A stretch of DNA of 64,000 nt from Labyrinthula sp. Ha. Taxonomy: Eukaryota; Sar; Bigyra; Labyrinthulida; Labyrinthulaceae. Below, in pieces: positions 25,108 through 38,244 of the stretch (position 1 is its first letter; each line of letters opens with the position of its first letter). Location of the stretch: the NCBI GenBank assembly GCA_015227615.1, contig JAALGZ010000090.1, positions 1 to 64,000 on the forward strand, read 5' to 3'. The notes under the pieces are model-generated. The model worked only from the letters and a program-made list of their open reading frames with translations. It was not told the DNA's origin and ran no database searches. The translations under genes and the position numbers were made by a program.

Positions 25108-25130
25108 CCGATCCCGTTTAAGAATAGTCA
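25108..25130 (+). promoter_or_regulatory. CCGTTTAAGAATAG motif upstream of the kinase gene
   Basis: ATCCCGTTTAAGAATAG lies 33-49 bp before the kinase ATG at 25160. It closely matches CCGTTTAAGAAGTAG and CCGTTTGTAAGAATAG at the seven-helix gene and ATCCGTTTAGAAG before the gene at 19654. A start-proximal promoter element is the simplest reading, by inference. Confidence 0.45.
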
Positions 25131-25159
25131 TTAGATAAGGAGCATCGGATTTGAAAGTA

Positions 25160-26476
25160 ATGAGTTTTTCAGGAGAACAAGATAGATTCAATCTAAACAG
25201 TATAAAACGACCCGTAAGCGATTTATCGCAACTTACTAAAGAGAAGAATAATAGTGATATCTCTCCTGTAGACCATGATGTGACTGGTAATGTTTCAAGT
25301 ATCATTTCAGCAAAAGAACTAGTTCCCACACTCTCAAAAGAAATTAACAAATTTGTCAACAGCATAGGTTATACAAGGGAGAAGTATGTGGGGGGTAATA
25401 ACGCTAATCTACACCTCCTTAAATCTCTTGCAGGTTCCGGGCCTCAATTTATTTCAAAAGTTGTGTCTGTGCAAGAATCTTGCATACAACTACTCACTCC
25501 GAGAGAACCTTCCTCTATGAATTCGGAAGAAGATGTAGAGAGGGAGTTTCCATTTAAGTTTACAGAATATGAACTTAGAAAGTTCAAAGAAGAAATTGAT
25601 TTTGCAAAAACTTTTCGTCACTCGTTTTTTATTGTTGAATATATAAATTCTTTCGAAAGTACTTTGTCTGGGGCTTTGGTAATGGAACAGTGTATTGGTC
25701 ATGTTTATAAACTCCCAGAGTTAAAGCTATTTTATGATTGCAGTACCAGTATAGATAACTGGTTTGAATCTTATCGCTTTCCTTATATTGTTGCGCTTTA
25801 TATTTGGTCTGCTGCGCTGTTAGCTCTTTCAGATATTCATGAAAAGGGATTTATACATAGAGACATTAAACCTGACAATATTCTGATTACAACAAATGGA
25901 ATACCAAAAGTTTCCGATTTCGGGTTGTGTACAAGGGTTGTGGACATTACCGCAACTAATGGTGAAACTTTATCGCTGCGTTGGATGGGAACTTTGGGTT
26001 ATAGACCTCGAGAAATGATATTAGAGGAGTTGTTATATGATGGTCGGGCTGATGTCTATGCTTTAGGTGTAACTATACTTAGTCTTCTTCGAGGAAGATA
26101 TGTTTTCTTAGCTGATTGGCAAATTCGATGGATACTCATGGATGAGCCAAGCTCGATTGGGTGGCCACGCCAAATGCAGAACATAAAGGAAATGCTAGAA
26201 AAGTTAATTGAGGTTAAGGAAATTTCGGAAGAGGACTTTGGCAATTTTTGGTCACTTGTTGAGCGAACAGTTACCAAGCTTCTGAATAATAGGTTATCAT
26301 CAAAACAGTTAGTAGAAGGGAATTATTTACCCTTTTTAGTTCCTTGGATGGACAGCTGGCGATTTTTTCGGAAAGCTTCTACGATGGATAAAATGATACC
26401 GGAGTTCTTGGAAGCTAGAAAACAAATTATGGATAGAGTTAGAGTTTGGGCTTTGAATGGGGTTCTTGATTCTTGA
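25160..26476 (+). CDS. Ser/Thr protein kinase, 438 residues, intronless
   Basis: Transfers phosphate from ATP to protein Ser/Thr residues (family knowledge). All core motifs are visible: Lys100 in ISKVV (ATP-binding lysine), a C-helix glutamate in KFKEEIDFAK (about 144-145), catalytic loop HRDIKPDN with His233, Asp235 and Asn240, DFG with Asp253, activation-segment end GTLGYRPRE (about 277-285) and DVYALGV with Asp298. The glycine loop is poor (GGNNANLHLL). An N-terminal extension of about 75 residues is polar and probably disordered. HRDIKPDN indicates Ser/Thr rather than Tyr specificity. I cannot place it in a subfamily. The start is the ATG at 25160, the first in frame, and the CCGTTT motif lies just upstream. 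The frame is clean, so the gene looks active. Confidence 0.88.
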   Translation: MSFSGEQDRFNLNSIKRPVSDLSQLTKEKNNSDISPVDHDVTGNVSSIISAKELVPTLSKEINKFVNSIGYTREKYVGGNNANLHLLKSLAGSGPQFISKVVSVQESCIQLLTPREPSSMNSEEDVEREFPFKFTEYELRKFKEEIDFAKTFRHSFFIVEYINSFESTLSGALVMEQCIGHVYKLPELKLFYDCSTSIDNWFESYRFPYIVALYIWSAALLALSDIHEKGFIHRDIKPDNILITTNGIPKVSDFGLCTRVVDITATNGETLSLRWMGTLGYRPREMILEELLYDGRADVYALGVTILSLLRGRYVFLADWQIRWILMDEPSSIGWPRQMQNIKEMLEKLIEVKEISEEDFGNFWSLVERTVTKLLNNRLSSKQLVEGNYLPFLVPWMDSWRFFRKASTMDKMIPEFLEARKQIMDRVRVWALNGVLDS

Positions 26477-26754
26477 ATCTAAGCTAATCTTGGTTCTTCT
26501 CATAGGTGGAGCAAATGCTTGAGTATTAGCTGTCTTAAATAGTTAAGCTGATTTGGCCTTGCAGCAAAGGACAACTCTAATATGATATATAGTAGTCAAT
26601 ATTTTAGGTTGTCCTGAAAGTCAGTTTCTTAACTTAGTTTAGAAAAATGCTGTGCCTCTAAAAAGTTGGGAATGATATTCTAAGTTCTTTGAATGTCAAA
26701 TGGTTATCGTTTAGCACAACAATACCAAATTGTTTCGTGTTAATGAGTAGATAT

Positions 26755-26990
26755 TTTAGGAAATTAAAACATAAATTATCTTACGATAGAGAGTTAAAGA
26801 TAAAATATCAAAGAGAGCACAATCAATAGCAGGCCCATTACTAACGAACTATTGAAACTCATGTAGAATATTAGGCCTTGGTGCAACGTTAGCCTAAGTA
26901 GTGACATAGTTTACATAGTATCAAGAAACCTTTCTTGGGATAATTTTTCGCCTTAATTGAGTAATATGCTTTGGTTTGTAATGCATGAAC
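26755..26990 (+). repeat. Relic repeat related to 21280-21490
   Basis: Second copy of the loose repeat with GCAACGTTAGCCTAAGTAG. It lies about 280 bp before the first recognisable coding part of the old Copia fossil, where a 5' LTR would be expected. No matching copy was found after that fossil. Confidence 0.35.
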
Positions 26991-27269
26991 GTCGAACACT
27001 CAAAAGAAAGAAATTTTTATTTTTGAAGCTTACGCCACTAAAGGTTACATCTTGTAAACAAAGGCCCATTTCTTCTCTCAAAAGTGTTCTCAGAGTATAA
27101 AAGCCTGCAGAAGCACAGATTTTACTTTTTCTATAGGATTGTATTAAGTCCTTTCATGTTTGAGCTCAAATTAATTCTAGGACTTACCAAGGGTACAACA
27201 ATTAGGAATAGGTTTGTCCGAGCACTAAAAAGTGCAGAATTCAAGAGACTTGGCAAAGTTTTAACTTAA

Positions 27270-30200
27270 GTTTGGGTGAAAGTGATTGTTTTTCTGGATC
27301 ACGCTTCCTGGTCTGGAGCACCTGTGTTACTTTCTGTTGCTGCGCTGACAGAAAAAGGTGTGGACATTGTGTTTTTGAAAGATGTTGCAAAGATCATTTC
27401 GAAAGGTGAAGTTGTTTATGTAGCAAGAGGATGCACAGATGGATTATTTAGAGTGCATTTTTTGCCGAAAGAATAAGCAATGATTGCTCTTGAAATTTGG
27501 CATAACCGTTTGAATCATTGTAGCAAAGATCGTCTTGTGCGAACTGTTTCGAAGTTTATCAAGAAGAACGAGCCACTCAGCTCGAGAACAACCTGTGTTG
27601 GATGCATGAAGGGGAAGTTATATCGTGTGAGAATTCCCAAAAATAGATAGATTCCTACAGAGAGGAAATTGCTGGAACTTTTAGTTGCAAACACAGTGGG
27701 TCTTTTTGACACTTCAATTGACCGTAGGACTGGGGCATTCGTAGTTAGTGATGCTAAATAGCAATTTCAATGGAATTTTCCGTTTGCAAGGAAAAGTGAA
27801 GTACCAGACTTGATGATTTCACATGTTAGCTATTTCAAAAAATTTTTTTCAGGTCAGGTTCAAAATCTGAGGACAGATAATGGAACAGAGTTTTGTAATA
27901 AAAATCTTGATGGATTCTTAAAGAAGAAGGGCATCAAACACCAAGTTACGATTCTCTATGAACATGAGCAAAATGGTCATGCAGAAAACTCTAATTGAAT
28001 TTTCCTGGAAAACATGAGAAGTCTCATTAAACAAGCTGGTGTTAGTAGAGGTTCTTGGTCATTCGCAATGAAATGTGCGACTCATGCGTACAACTTTACG
28101 AAGTTGTCGAAGGAAGATATTTCTCCGTGGGAACTTTTGTTCAGTGTTCAACCGTCCGTTGAAAAATTTAGAATTTTTGGAGTCGTTGGCTTTGCTCATA
28201 TCCATCGAGAAAACAGACGCAAGTTAGATGACACTGCAACAAGGATAGTGTTCCTTGTTTATGGGAAGAACTTTGATGGCTAAGTCGTTAGAGATGTTAA
28301 CAGTGTAGAATTTTTTTAGGAGAAGATTTTTCTGTGATGAAGAAAAAATTTTGAATTCCAAAAGTACGTTGCTTGGTAAAACGGGAGAGAATGAAGAAGC
28401 TCTTAGTGGCTTTTTTGCCCCGAAACCCTACTTTTGATGGAAATAACATTTTTGAAAATGAATTAAGTGAGTTTAGCAAATAACCATATTCACAAGAACC
28501 ACAGGCATCCACTGTTACTAGTTCTGAACAAGATACGACGGTACTTCATGATACATCAGCTGAAAGTGAATATGATGAGGTTGTGTGAGAGCCTCTTTCA
28601 GAAGATGATGAAGTAGTTGAAATTAATGAAGAACCAATCTCCAGTAGACTTGGCTCAAGTGTTAAAATTCCAGAACGATTCAAAGACACTTTGAATTCGG
28701 TTAGACCAGGAACTCAGTCAGAAATTTCTTAGGCATTGTCGACAATTGCTGTAGTAATTGCTCAAGCTAAGTTCCAAGGTAACATGAAAAAAGGCTACAA
28801 GTCCTACAAAGACGCCTTGACATCTAACATTGAATGGGAAAAGTCTTACTTAGGTGAAATAACTAAATTAGAAGATCAAGGTGAGATAAAAATTGTATCT
28901 ATAAGAATTAAATCAAATTTATTCCTTTAAGCGAAGCTCTTACTGAAAAAGTAGACAACATTTTCGGAGCTGTGAAACGTAGGTTCAGATAGGCAGTCAG
29001 AGGAGATCTTAAATTCGATCGCCCAGAAAATTGTTACAGCCCAGCAGTAGGTGCTTTAGAAATCATTTTTGTTTGTTTGGCAAAAGGTTTTAGTTGGTAC
29101 ATGAAGAAAGATGTTTGTCTTAGTACATACTTTCACGGCAGAATAGAGGAACCAGTTTATTTATTACTTCCAAATGATCATCCGAGTTAAACAAAGTCAA
29201 GTAACCAAATTTATGAATGTTGGGCTCGTTTGCATAGTTTAGTAGATGCTGGCTATGTTTAATACTGGCAATTTGCTAAAATTGTTAAAGAATTTGGTTT
29301 GAAACCATCTAACGGATGTTTTTCATTATTTTGATGCCCGAAGAATGGTGTAAAATTGTAGTTAGTACTCTACGTTGATGATTTCTTCAAAGGTTTGAGA
29401 GGTTTAGCTTTTATGATACTTGGTGGGGACTTTTTGTTAGAAAAGTTTAAAGTGAAGTATATTAGTGAGGTTAATAAATTTGCTGGACTTTAGCTAGAGC
29501 TTGGAATTTTAAGCATTTCAATGCATCAGGATGTAAAAGTCGTGACATGAGTACGACATATAGAATCACAAAATTTTAAAACAAGCCAATGATGGGAAAT
29601 GTTAAGTGGAATAAGAATTCTGTAGCTTTAGATAACATCAAACCGCTTACGAAGTTGTTTGATGAGCTAAATTACCTTAATGCAATGTCAAGACTTGATA
29701 TTAGTTACTCAGTTAACAAAATTGCTACAAGGCTTCATAATGGCATCAAAAAAGTGTACAGAAGATGAAAATCAACTCTTGCGTACCTTTGCGGTACATA
29801 TGACGTGGGTTTGATCATGAAGGGTTTCTAATATACTTCGAAATTGGGGCTTTATTGTGTTACTAGTTTTGCTTATGATAAACTTGAGAAATTTAATATT
29901 CAAGGTTTTCTAATCTTTTTCAATGGTGGATTAATTCATTGAAAATATAATAAAATCAAAATTGTTTATGCTTCAACGGCACAGAATGAGTATATATCAT
30001 TTTACATTGACGCAAAGGATGTCTTGTTTGTTGCAAGGGTGCTTGATGATTTCTTTTGAATAATCTCATGATCGATTAAGATTTCGGTTCACAATTAAGT
30101 TGTTCTTAATGTTGTTGAACTTGTAACCCCAAGTACTATGAATAAACACATGGGGACCAACTATTACATTATTCAAGTGTGGGTTAATGAAGTATTATTA

Positions 30201-30345
30201 GAGCTTGGTTATATTGATTAGAAGTAAAACTTATCAGATATTGTGACCAAGGTAAATCTGGATTTTGTTCCTATGAAAACCCAACTTCTTTATCTACGGA
30301 GAAGTGATGTAACTTAGCACATGGGTCAATTTGCAATTTTCGTAT
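27270..30345 (+). mobile_element. Old Ty1/Copia retrotransposon fossil
   Basis: Recognisable parts in order: the region after the protease and the integrase zinc-binding part (IWHNRLNHCSKDR, about 27.48 kb), the integrase core (DNGTEF near 27.88 kb), the start of the RT region (about 28.78-28.92 kb), the RT catalytic YVDD near 29.37 kb, and RNase H with STAQNEY near 29.97 kb. Gag and most of the protease were not found. No matched LTR pair is visible, so the ends are approximate. The element is heavily broken, with well over a dozen breaks, and is among the oldest in the window. Confidence 0.85.
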
Positions 30346-33300
30346 TCTTGTTAGCAAAGATTTTATAATTGTCACAGCTCTATTATTTAAAAGTTGTGTC
30401 CATTGTTTTTGATATTTTTAGGTAAAGTTATTTTTACTTAGTTTGTGTTTTATTTCCCGGTGGTTTTGTTGATTGATAGCGCCTTTAAAACTGTTTTCTT
30501 GATATATTATTCATGTTGTGTTATTCTATAGATTTTACGTTGGCTAAAATAGTAGAATAGATAACTCGAGTACCTACACATTACAGTTAAAGCTTAAAAA
30601 CTAATTATTCTGTTTGATAGGTTCCTGGTTATGAATATATCTTACAGAAGTATCGCTTTATTCCTCATTAGTTAGATTAGGTTTTGATGTCTAATTTATT
30701 AATTGTGAATAATAACTATCCAAAAATATAAAAAAAAAACAAAAAGGTATTTAGTGAAAGGGCACCAAGTGAAATATATATAGTCATATTTTAGTTATTT
30801 TAAGGATATGTTCCTTCCTGAAGTTAACCAGGAAAATATGGCATAAAAATGAATTTAAGGTACTAAAATCAAGCAAGAAGTAAACTAAAGCTTAATTATA
30901 GTTTAGTTGTTCTTAAAATCTTTGAAATTACTAGAAATTTGCACAAGTGTTATTACATTTTTATTGGCAGACTTTCTTAGCTAAACAGTTGTTTTTAGAC
31001 TCTTTTATATTTGGCTATAGTGTCTTGCAGTTTTTTTTTCTGATATCTCAGATTATTTTAATAGTTGTATATCAAAGTATTGCATGGTATTAATATGTGA
31101 AAATGCAGAATAGTTATTAATAGATTAGTAGAGTAGTTTATAATATAATTTGAATTCAAGTTATATTTTTCTTAAGTATAAAATGTAAATAAAAAAACTT
31201 CCAATCTGACAATCAATAAACCTTTTTTTGTGTTGAAAAACAGAAATTAAAAATTTTTTGAATTTCTTGAAATTTTATTTTATTTTTTATCTAAACTATT
31301 TCAGTCATAAAAGTTTGATACATTTAATATTGCTTGATTACCTCCAGAGTTGCTTTATCTATATCGGCATATACCGTGTAGTTGTATCAGCCAATTCCCC
31401 ATTTAATTTTGCCATTAGTAGCTTCTAGTAATTACTGAAATGCTTTTAGGACAAGTTAAACATATAAAGTACTATAAATTAAAAGAGGAGATAGGTTTAT
31501 GAGTATTTTTAATAATTAATTGATGATTATTTTGGTATTGATTATCAATAAAAACAATACTTCTATTATTATCATGCGATTCTGATTTATTTCTATATTA
31601 AACTGATTTTCAACAATAAATTTGTCCATATAGCAAAAAACCCAAATTTCCATGTTATTTAAAAACTGGACTACTATTCGAATTAACTCTCAAGTTCTAA
31701 GTCTTTGACGAAAGAAAAATATATACGAAATTAATGGAAGTGATACCAATGTCAGATTTGTGCTATTTATTGTTTTGCTACAATAAGTTTATATTTTTTG
31801 CTTAGAATTTACTTTAAGAAAAATCTTTATAAGTAAAATGGTTGCTAGAAATTCTTTTCGAATGAAATTAATGCTAAATATATGTTTATATTTTCTAGTT
31901 TACTGCTTAGCACCATGTTTATGCAGTTTAGACTTTAAAGTTCTCAATTTCATGCTGTTGTGTCAATTCATTGTGTATTTCTAGACTTTTATTATGCAAA
32001 AAACTAAGAAGTTTGCCTAAGTAGAGGTTATACTCCATTAAACTTATCAGAACCTTTAATATTATATCGTTCTACGTTTCTTTGATCATGAGTTCTCAGT
32101 TTACATGCAAAAATTGGTTATGAAGTAGCACAGGCTTTTCATATGTAGCGGCATGCTATAGACAAAACTACTACCAACAAATTTTGGGATCACATGTTTC
32201 CAAGAACTATAGTCTTAGATGACCTTTTAACAACGTTTGTTTAGTAACAGTAGTCCCTGCTCTTAGGAAATATATCAGATCTAAAGTACATTTAACTTAA
32301 ATATCACATTTCCTCTGATAAATAATTCAGACATTTTTTCAGTAATTTAGTTTTAATTTTTTATAACCTACTGTTCCAAGGATTTAACTGGTTTGTTTAC
32401 GTCAAATTTGATTAGAATATCGAGTCTATGTTTAAGCTTGAAGACAAAAGAATGAATTAAAAATCTGGGAACTGCTGTCAAATATGATATTTTGAAAACA
32501 CCCTTACGTGTAATATCTTATTATACTAAAGATATACTATAATGAATATTCTTGTAAAAAAAACAACTATTGATCGTTGGTGTTATTGGGCTTAGGGTAG
32601 TGAAATACAGGATTTATTGGGAGGAATACAGCAGAAACATCAAAACAACGAAAAGTGAAAGAAATAATAAAAAAATTAGACTTGAGTTTAAAAAATATAA
32701 GTGATAACATAAAAAAATAAAATACTATTCCTTTAGAATGTTATAAATTACGATTTCTGAATCAAATTTACCTATTTAACTTTTGTAAACATCACGAAAT
32801 AATTCTATGGGGAAACACTTGAAAAATGTTCACGATATGACATTTCCAAAATCTAAAAATTTAAATACTCTTTAATTAACAAAAATCGCTGCTTCGCCAA
32901 TTTATATGTTCTTCCAATGCTTTATCAGGAGTAAAAACTAAGAAGACATGTATTAACACAAGTATATTTATAGTAAGTTGCAAAAAAATACCAGGAATTT
33001 GAATAGTTAAAAGCAGCAAAATCTTCAAAATTTATCCGTTCCTTCTAAGAGCTACCTAAATTAGTTTAAGTTAGGGTTCAAGTTCGTTTTTTGTTATATT
33101 TGACAAATTAAAACCTCTATCTTGATCATTCTAGTGTTGAGTTGAAACCTAGTTAAGCTTTACCAACAAAGCTATTGCGAAGATTAATTGGGAAGTTCTT
33201 CGACTTTCTTCGAAAAACTGAGAAGAGCTCCAAACCAATCATACCTCTAGGTGATAATCGTTTTCAGAGTTTTTGGTCACTTGGTGTCACCAATACATGG

Positions 33301-35790
33301 GTATTTGAAATTTAAGAGTACCACATTTGAAATTTCTAAGATCTTGGAAATATGATGTATTGCTGATAATTCTATGCTACAAACATCAATTTCCAAAAAA
33401 AACTTGTTTCTATATCTAAGCTCACCATCTATTTTGAATGGTAATGTATTAGTAAGCTCTAGAAAATTATCCCTTAAGGCACTAAACGAGTTGAGCCTGA
33501 GAAGAATTGCATTTTACCATAATATCAAATTTTCCTTGAAAGGTTAAGACTTCTCAAAAACTATTTTAAGTATCATAGATATTGTTCCTTGCTTTTGAGA
33601 GACAAATAGAACAAAATTTGGAGTATTGTAGCAAAACAGTGAGATTTCACATTTTCAAATTTACAGATTTTCAACATTTTCTGACTCTCGGTCTGATATG
33701 GAGGGGATGTTCCTGTTTTTTCCGGTGATAATAATTCGATCAATTTATTCCGTACTTGAAACCTTGTACGGAGAATTTTGTTATTTACAAAAGGCTTCAT
33801 AATTTGAGAAAGGGTAGGGATAAGAACTCTAGAAAAAATTTAAAAATACCAGAAGAAAAAAATCAAAGTTTTCTATGGGTAGGACTGTCAGCTGCTCATA
33901 CTGCTTGAGTGCACCCAGAAACAAAATGTGCGGCCAATAAAATAAAAAATGTCAATTTAAAGTAACAGTTTTGATACATCTAAAACTATTATTAGTAGAA
34001 AAGAATCTTTTCAGTCTTATCTAGAACATCCATAGTTGAACAAGAAATAACCAGTAGAACAAGAAACATTGCAATATCGCTTTCAAATTTGGTTAAATTT
34101 TTTCTGGGTGAAGTTTGGTTCAGTTAATTTAAACAGAATAGACAGGATCTTTAGGACACTTTAAGGAGTCATGGTTGGTAAATCATTTGGGTCTGAGATG
34201 AATAGGATTATCCATGGAATTGTTCTTCATGATGTTATAATTGAATTTATGTTTTTTTAGACATCTGTAAATTTAGTAAAAATTAGACTTGAAATTAACA
34301 CTTTTTAAAGTTTAATTTCTCAACCTTATCGAATGCCGTGATAAGAGTACAATAGTAAAGTTATTTTCAATGTAAAACAAATTGTGAGCAATAATATTGT
34401 ATTTTAAGAAGATTTTGTAACAAAAACTAAAAAATATTATATGCGCTATTTTCAGTAATCATGGTTTTTTTATACTTCATATTGTTTGGATTCTCTAAAT
34501 TTTTATGTTAACAAGCCTTAGGTTAAGTTAGCAATATGTTTGGAACATTGTAGAGGAGTTGAAAAGGTATTGTTGACTTTACAACCATTATACTAAATTT
34601 TTGAAAAACAGTGATGATAAATTTTTTAACACCCCGTAATAACAACAAGAAGCAAACATCATTGTCTACTACTAGGTTTAACTGGAATATAAGAGCTAAT
34701 CTTGATAGTTTAAAGAGGTGCTTTAACTTTTCCTTCGCTGTTTTCTGGTTAATATACAAAGAATGGACAATATTTTTTGATGTATTTGGTGCTGTAACTG
34801 AAATTAACTATCTTATATCCCATTACAGTTTATACACCGGGGGATATTTGAAAGGACTCTGCATATATGTATCTAACTTTCAATGAAATGAGTTTGGAGC
34901 CCAGTTAGAGGAATTTCATTGTCTGGAGTCATCCTCTGTTTCGCTGTTGATAAAGCACTACTGTACATTGTTCTAAACACTTTCAAAATCAATTGAATGT
35001 TAAAGAAGTATAGTGCGCAAATAGAGAGATTTCAAACGGGGTAAAAAAAGTCTCTTAACTTCTAGTCCTTGCTTAGTTGTGTTTAATATCTTGTCTTCCC
35101 TTGTACGAGACTTCTCTAAATCAAACAGAATAAGTTTTTGGACTATTGTTGACCTATTGAAGAAGATTCTCTGTAGTACAGCTATAAAGTGGAAATTTAT
35201 CAAGCATAGATACGGGTTCTATCCTATGTTGTTGAGTTTTTATTAACGTAAAAGATACAGATTGAAAAATACACGTGATAGGATGATTAAAGAATCAAGA
35301 CTTATCATCATTAAAACGAATCACTAAATTCAACTGACGCATGCAATATGACTGATTTTAGTTTTGATAGTCAACTGATTATCAATATTCAAGCCAAATG
35401 GTTGGGAAACTATAATAATCAAACAATAAGAAGAATAAGGTCATTTTTTTATATTTTATCAAACAATTGAAGTCGATCACTAGTATTAACCGAGGAATAC
35501 CAGTAACTACCCTGTAATATTGATTTTTCCTTGATAACTGAGATATAATCTAACATACACCAGAATTCTTTATTTAAGATATTTGTTGTATACTCTCCTT
35601 TGAGATTTTAAATTGTTTTCTAGTGTTCTTGCCCCTTTCTTCTTACCTCTTTGTGATCTATTCAAATTTGCACCGAAACTTTAATACAATCTTATCGACG
35701 TTTGCACCGTTCCATGTCTTTACTCAAACCTAATTATTCACTAGTATGTTATCCTAGTAGTTTACAGACATTAATACCTCTCAAGGAAAA

Positions 35791-35824
<34 letters not shown>

Positions 35825-36129
35825 ATCCTTTTCGTCTTTTGGTGCTTTCGTACATAGGACGGCGCGTTTTGTAACAACGTATATATATATATATAGCAAG
35901 TAGATAGCGTAAAAATAGAACAGAATAAGAAACTTGAGACGTCAGTAAATCTTTATCTGATGATAAGAAGAGAAACTTTCCTTTTATCCCAAGTTAATAA
36001 TTAGCAAATAACGTATATATTCCATCTTTTTTGCATCTTTGGTTAACACCATAACAGAATATAATGGTATATATAATAATAAAATACTGCTGATGTTCTC
36101 AAAATGCCATTTTTGTCATATAACAATTT
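30346..36129. other. Very AT-rich region without recognisable genes
   Basis: About 5.8 kb of low-GC sequence. It holds a degenerate TTGATTATCA-type repeat at about 31490-31620 and 35355-35500, a long TA run at 35792-35821 and a second at about 35880-35895. No open frame with a recognisable motif was found. The open frame at 34611-34886 (91 codons, plus) is unassigned. Confidence 0.5.
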
Positions 36130-36802
36130 TATTGCACTTTACGTCTTCTAAATGTATATACTTAAGACGTTCGCGGAAAGGAATACACGACTTGACCAGC
36201 CAATTCCAAATAATTGATAATGGAGATATAAGTTCTTAACTTCATATGTAAAAACTCGGTCACGAATAAAAACCTTTTCCTTTATATTTAAAAACCTTCT
36301 TGAAATTATTGGTGTTAACGGCCTTATTTCAAAACTATTTTTTCAAGTATGCTAAAATATGATATATTTCAAAGTATTTCTGATACCCAATTATGCTGGT
36401 TAAATAGGTAACTATGGTATATTTCTTCCTGTAAGTCTTCCTTATATTATTTCACATCAATCGTGACCAAAGTTATTCCAACTTCACTCCATATCACCCG
36501 TTATTGCGCAATGTAAATTCAGTGCGTAAAAACATTGGTAAAATACATACGCCATATATAATCACGGGCGAAAATATCGCCAAATACGAAAGTAAAAAGA
36601 CAACAAAATATATCTACAAATCATACAAAAGTGGTCATATCTTTTAAAAAACACCTCAGAAAGTGTCATAAACAACTTATTATCGTTGTAAATATATCAA
36701 TTAACCTTCATATAACAAAATAAAGTTTTTAGAGTCAAGAATCGTATCCCTAACCCAAGAATCTTCGTAGGCTGAAATAATATAACAGTGGAACACACAA
36801 CA
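36130..36802 (-). repeat. 3' LTR of Gypsy element 1
   Basis: 673 bp, apparently identical to 47583-48255. The two copies diverge sharply beyond TATTGCACTT on one side and CACACAACA on the other, which fixes the boundaries. Confidence 0.93.
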
Positions 36803-36834
36803 TTACCCCTTTCAGCATAACATATCTTAGAGTT

Positions 36835-38240
36835 CGTTACCTACAGTAAACCAGTTTTTCCTTAAGTTGTTTTCCTACCAAGTAATTCCAGGAAACGAGT
36901 ATTTTTTGCATAATTCTTTTCAAGTTACTCATATAATTCAATGAGTTTTCAGTATTTCCAGTGCGTTTTCCATATAAAATCTCTTTGCCTAAAGGTCTAG
37001 TAAGTAATACTTCTGGTAAATTGCCTTTAACACCCAAAATGCATTCTTCTGTACATCTCATGGCCAGGTTTCCTAAAGTTGACAAAATCTTATCATACCC
37101 GTTCGTCTTAATCCAAAGAAACCTGTCCATTCTTCGTATACCATTTTTCAAAACATAACTTTCCACTATTTTCTCTTTTCCTCTTAGTACCCAGACACAG
37201 CATAAAGTGTTCTCCATAACCCTGCTTAAATCTAACTCTCCGATTTACGTATCACTCATCGTGGTATACGTTACTGCATGACCTCTGATTGAATCTCTAG
37301 AGAATACTCTCCAAGGAGGACCCACAACTACAATATCATATTTTTCTTCTGCATGAAGAAGAAAATCTCGTGCATCGCCAGAGAAAAAACTTCCAATATT
37401 TCTTGCTCTCTATTTGAATACAATACAATTCAGTTTCTTCAAATCAATTTTCCACAAGTTCGGGGTCTTACATTGTTCCACAACAAAATCTTCAGTTTCT
37501 TTAGAAATATTCTTACCACTTTCTACCATATCCTCTAACTTATTCATAGCATCTGAAATATCTTTTTCTCTTTTCTTTAGATCACTCCATAAAGTTCTCA
37601 AGAAACTACAAAAATCTTTTCGTGATCCTGAGTATTTTGGAAAGCAAGAAGATAAATCTGCGTCAACTTTACTAACATACTTCAACATCTGTTGTACATC
37701 ATAAGGATATGTAAGATTATAAACTTGCAGCTTAGTCTCCTTCTCTTTCTTACATACTTCTTCATGTTGTTTTTCATATTTCCACTTAACTAAATACTTC
37801 ATAATTAACGCTTGTTTACTGCTTATAGGCATTTTATGAATATAATATTGTTCTCCAGAAAACGAAAGTTACCCTGCCTCAAAATATTAACATCTAAATG
37901 CAATCCATGATAGGATTTTAAACTTTGTCTTCCTGTCAACTTCTGCAACTTAGTATAAACCTGTTGTTTATTCTTACCTGGAAAAACTCCTTCAGGCCAG
38001 CAAAATCGCCAAAGCCTCTACTTAAAATACTTTGCCTCGAAGCCTCTGTTTCGAAAGTAGACCAGTTTAATCTTTGCCACTCTCCTGTAATATTTATTAT
38101 GATTTTCCCATATACTAACTTTTTAGGATAAGATGATTCTTCTGTAGAATCCATAGCATATAAAGCTCTTGCACCATCATCAACTTCAAACTTAGTGGGA
38201 TACAAAGCTTTTAAATAATGAACAAGCTCTCTCGTCAATG
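36835..38240 (-). pseudogene. MT-A70 methyltransferase region of Gypsy element 1
   Basis: This is the 3'-most coding part of the element, after integrase and the chromodomain-like motif. MT-A70 proteins (METTL3/MTA type) transfer a methyl group from S-adenosylmethionine to adenine N6 in RNA or DNA. Seen: a PPW motif followed by a TTMSD stretch near 37.25-37.31 kb, then WIKTNGYDKI and ECILGVKGNLPEV, which correspond to METTL3 WVKTNQ and HCLVGVKGNP. An upstream helical stretch (37.4-37.83 kb) resembles the linker before the methyltransferase in Gypsy element 2. It is part of a broken element. The family assignment is by motif order and similarity. Confidence 0.8.
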
Positions 38241-38244
38241 TTCA

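Noticed and set aside
25151-25159. Kinase start at TTG 25151
   Set aside because: A normal ATG lies three codons later.
27270-30345. Alternative genetic code, because many frames are stopped in the old Copia
   Set aside because: Host genes and the divergent ORF pair are clean in the standard code; ordinary decay explains it.
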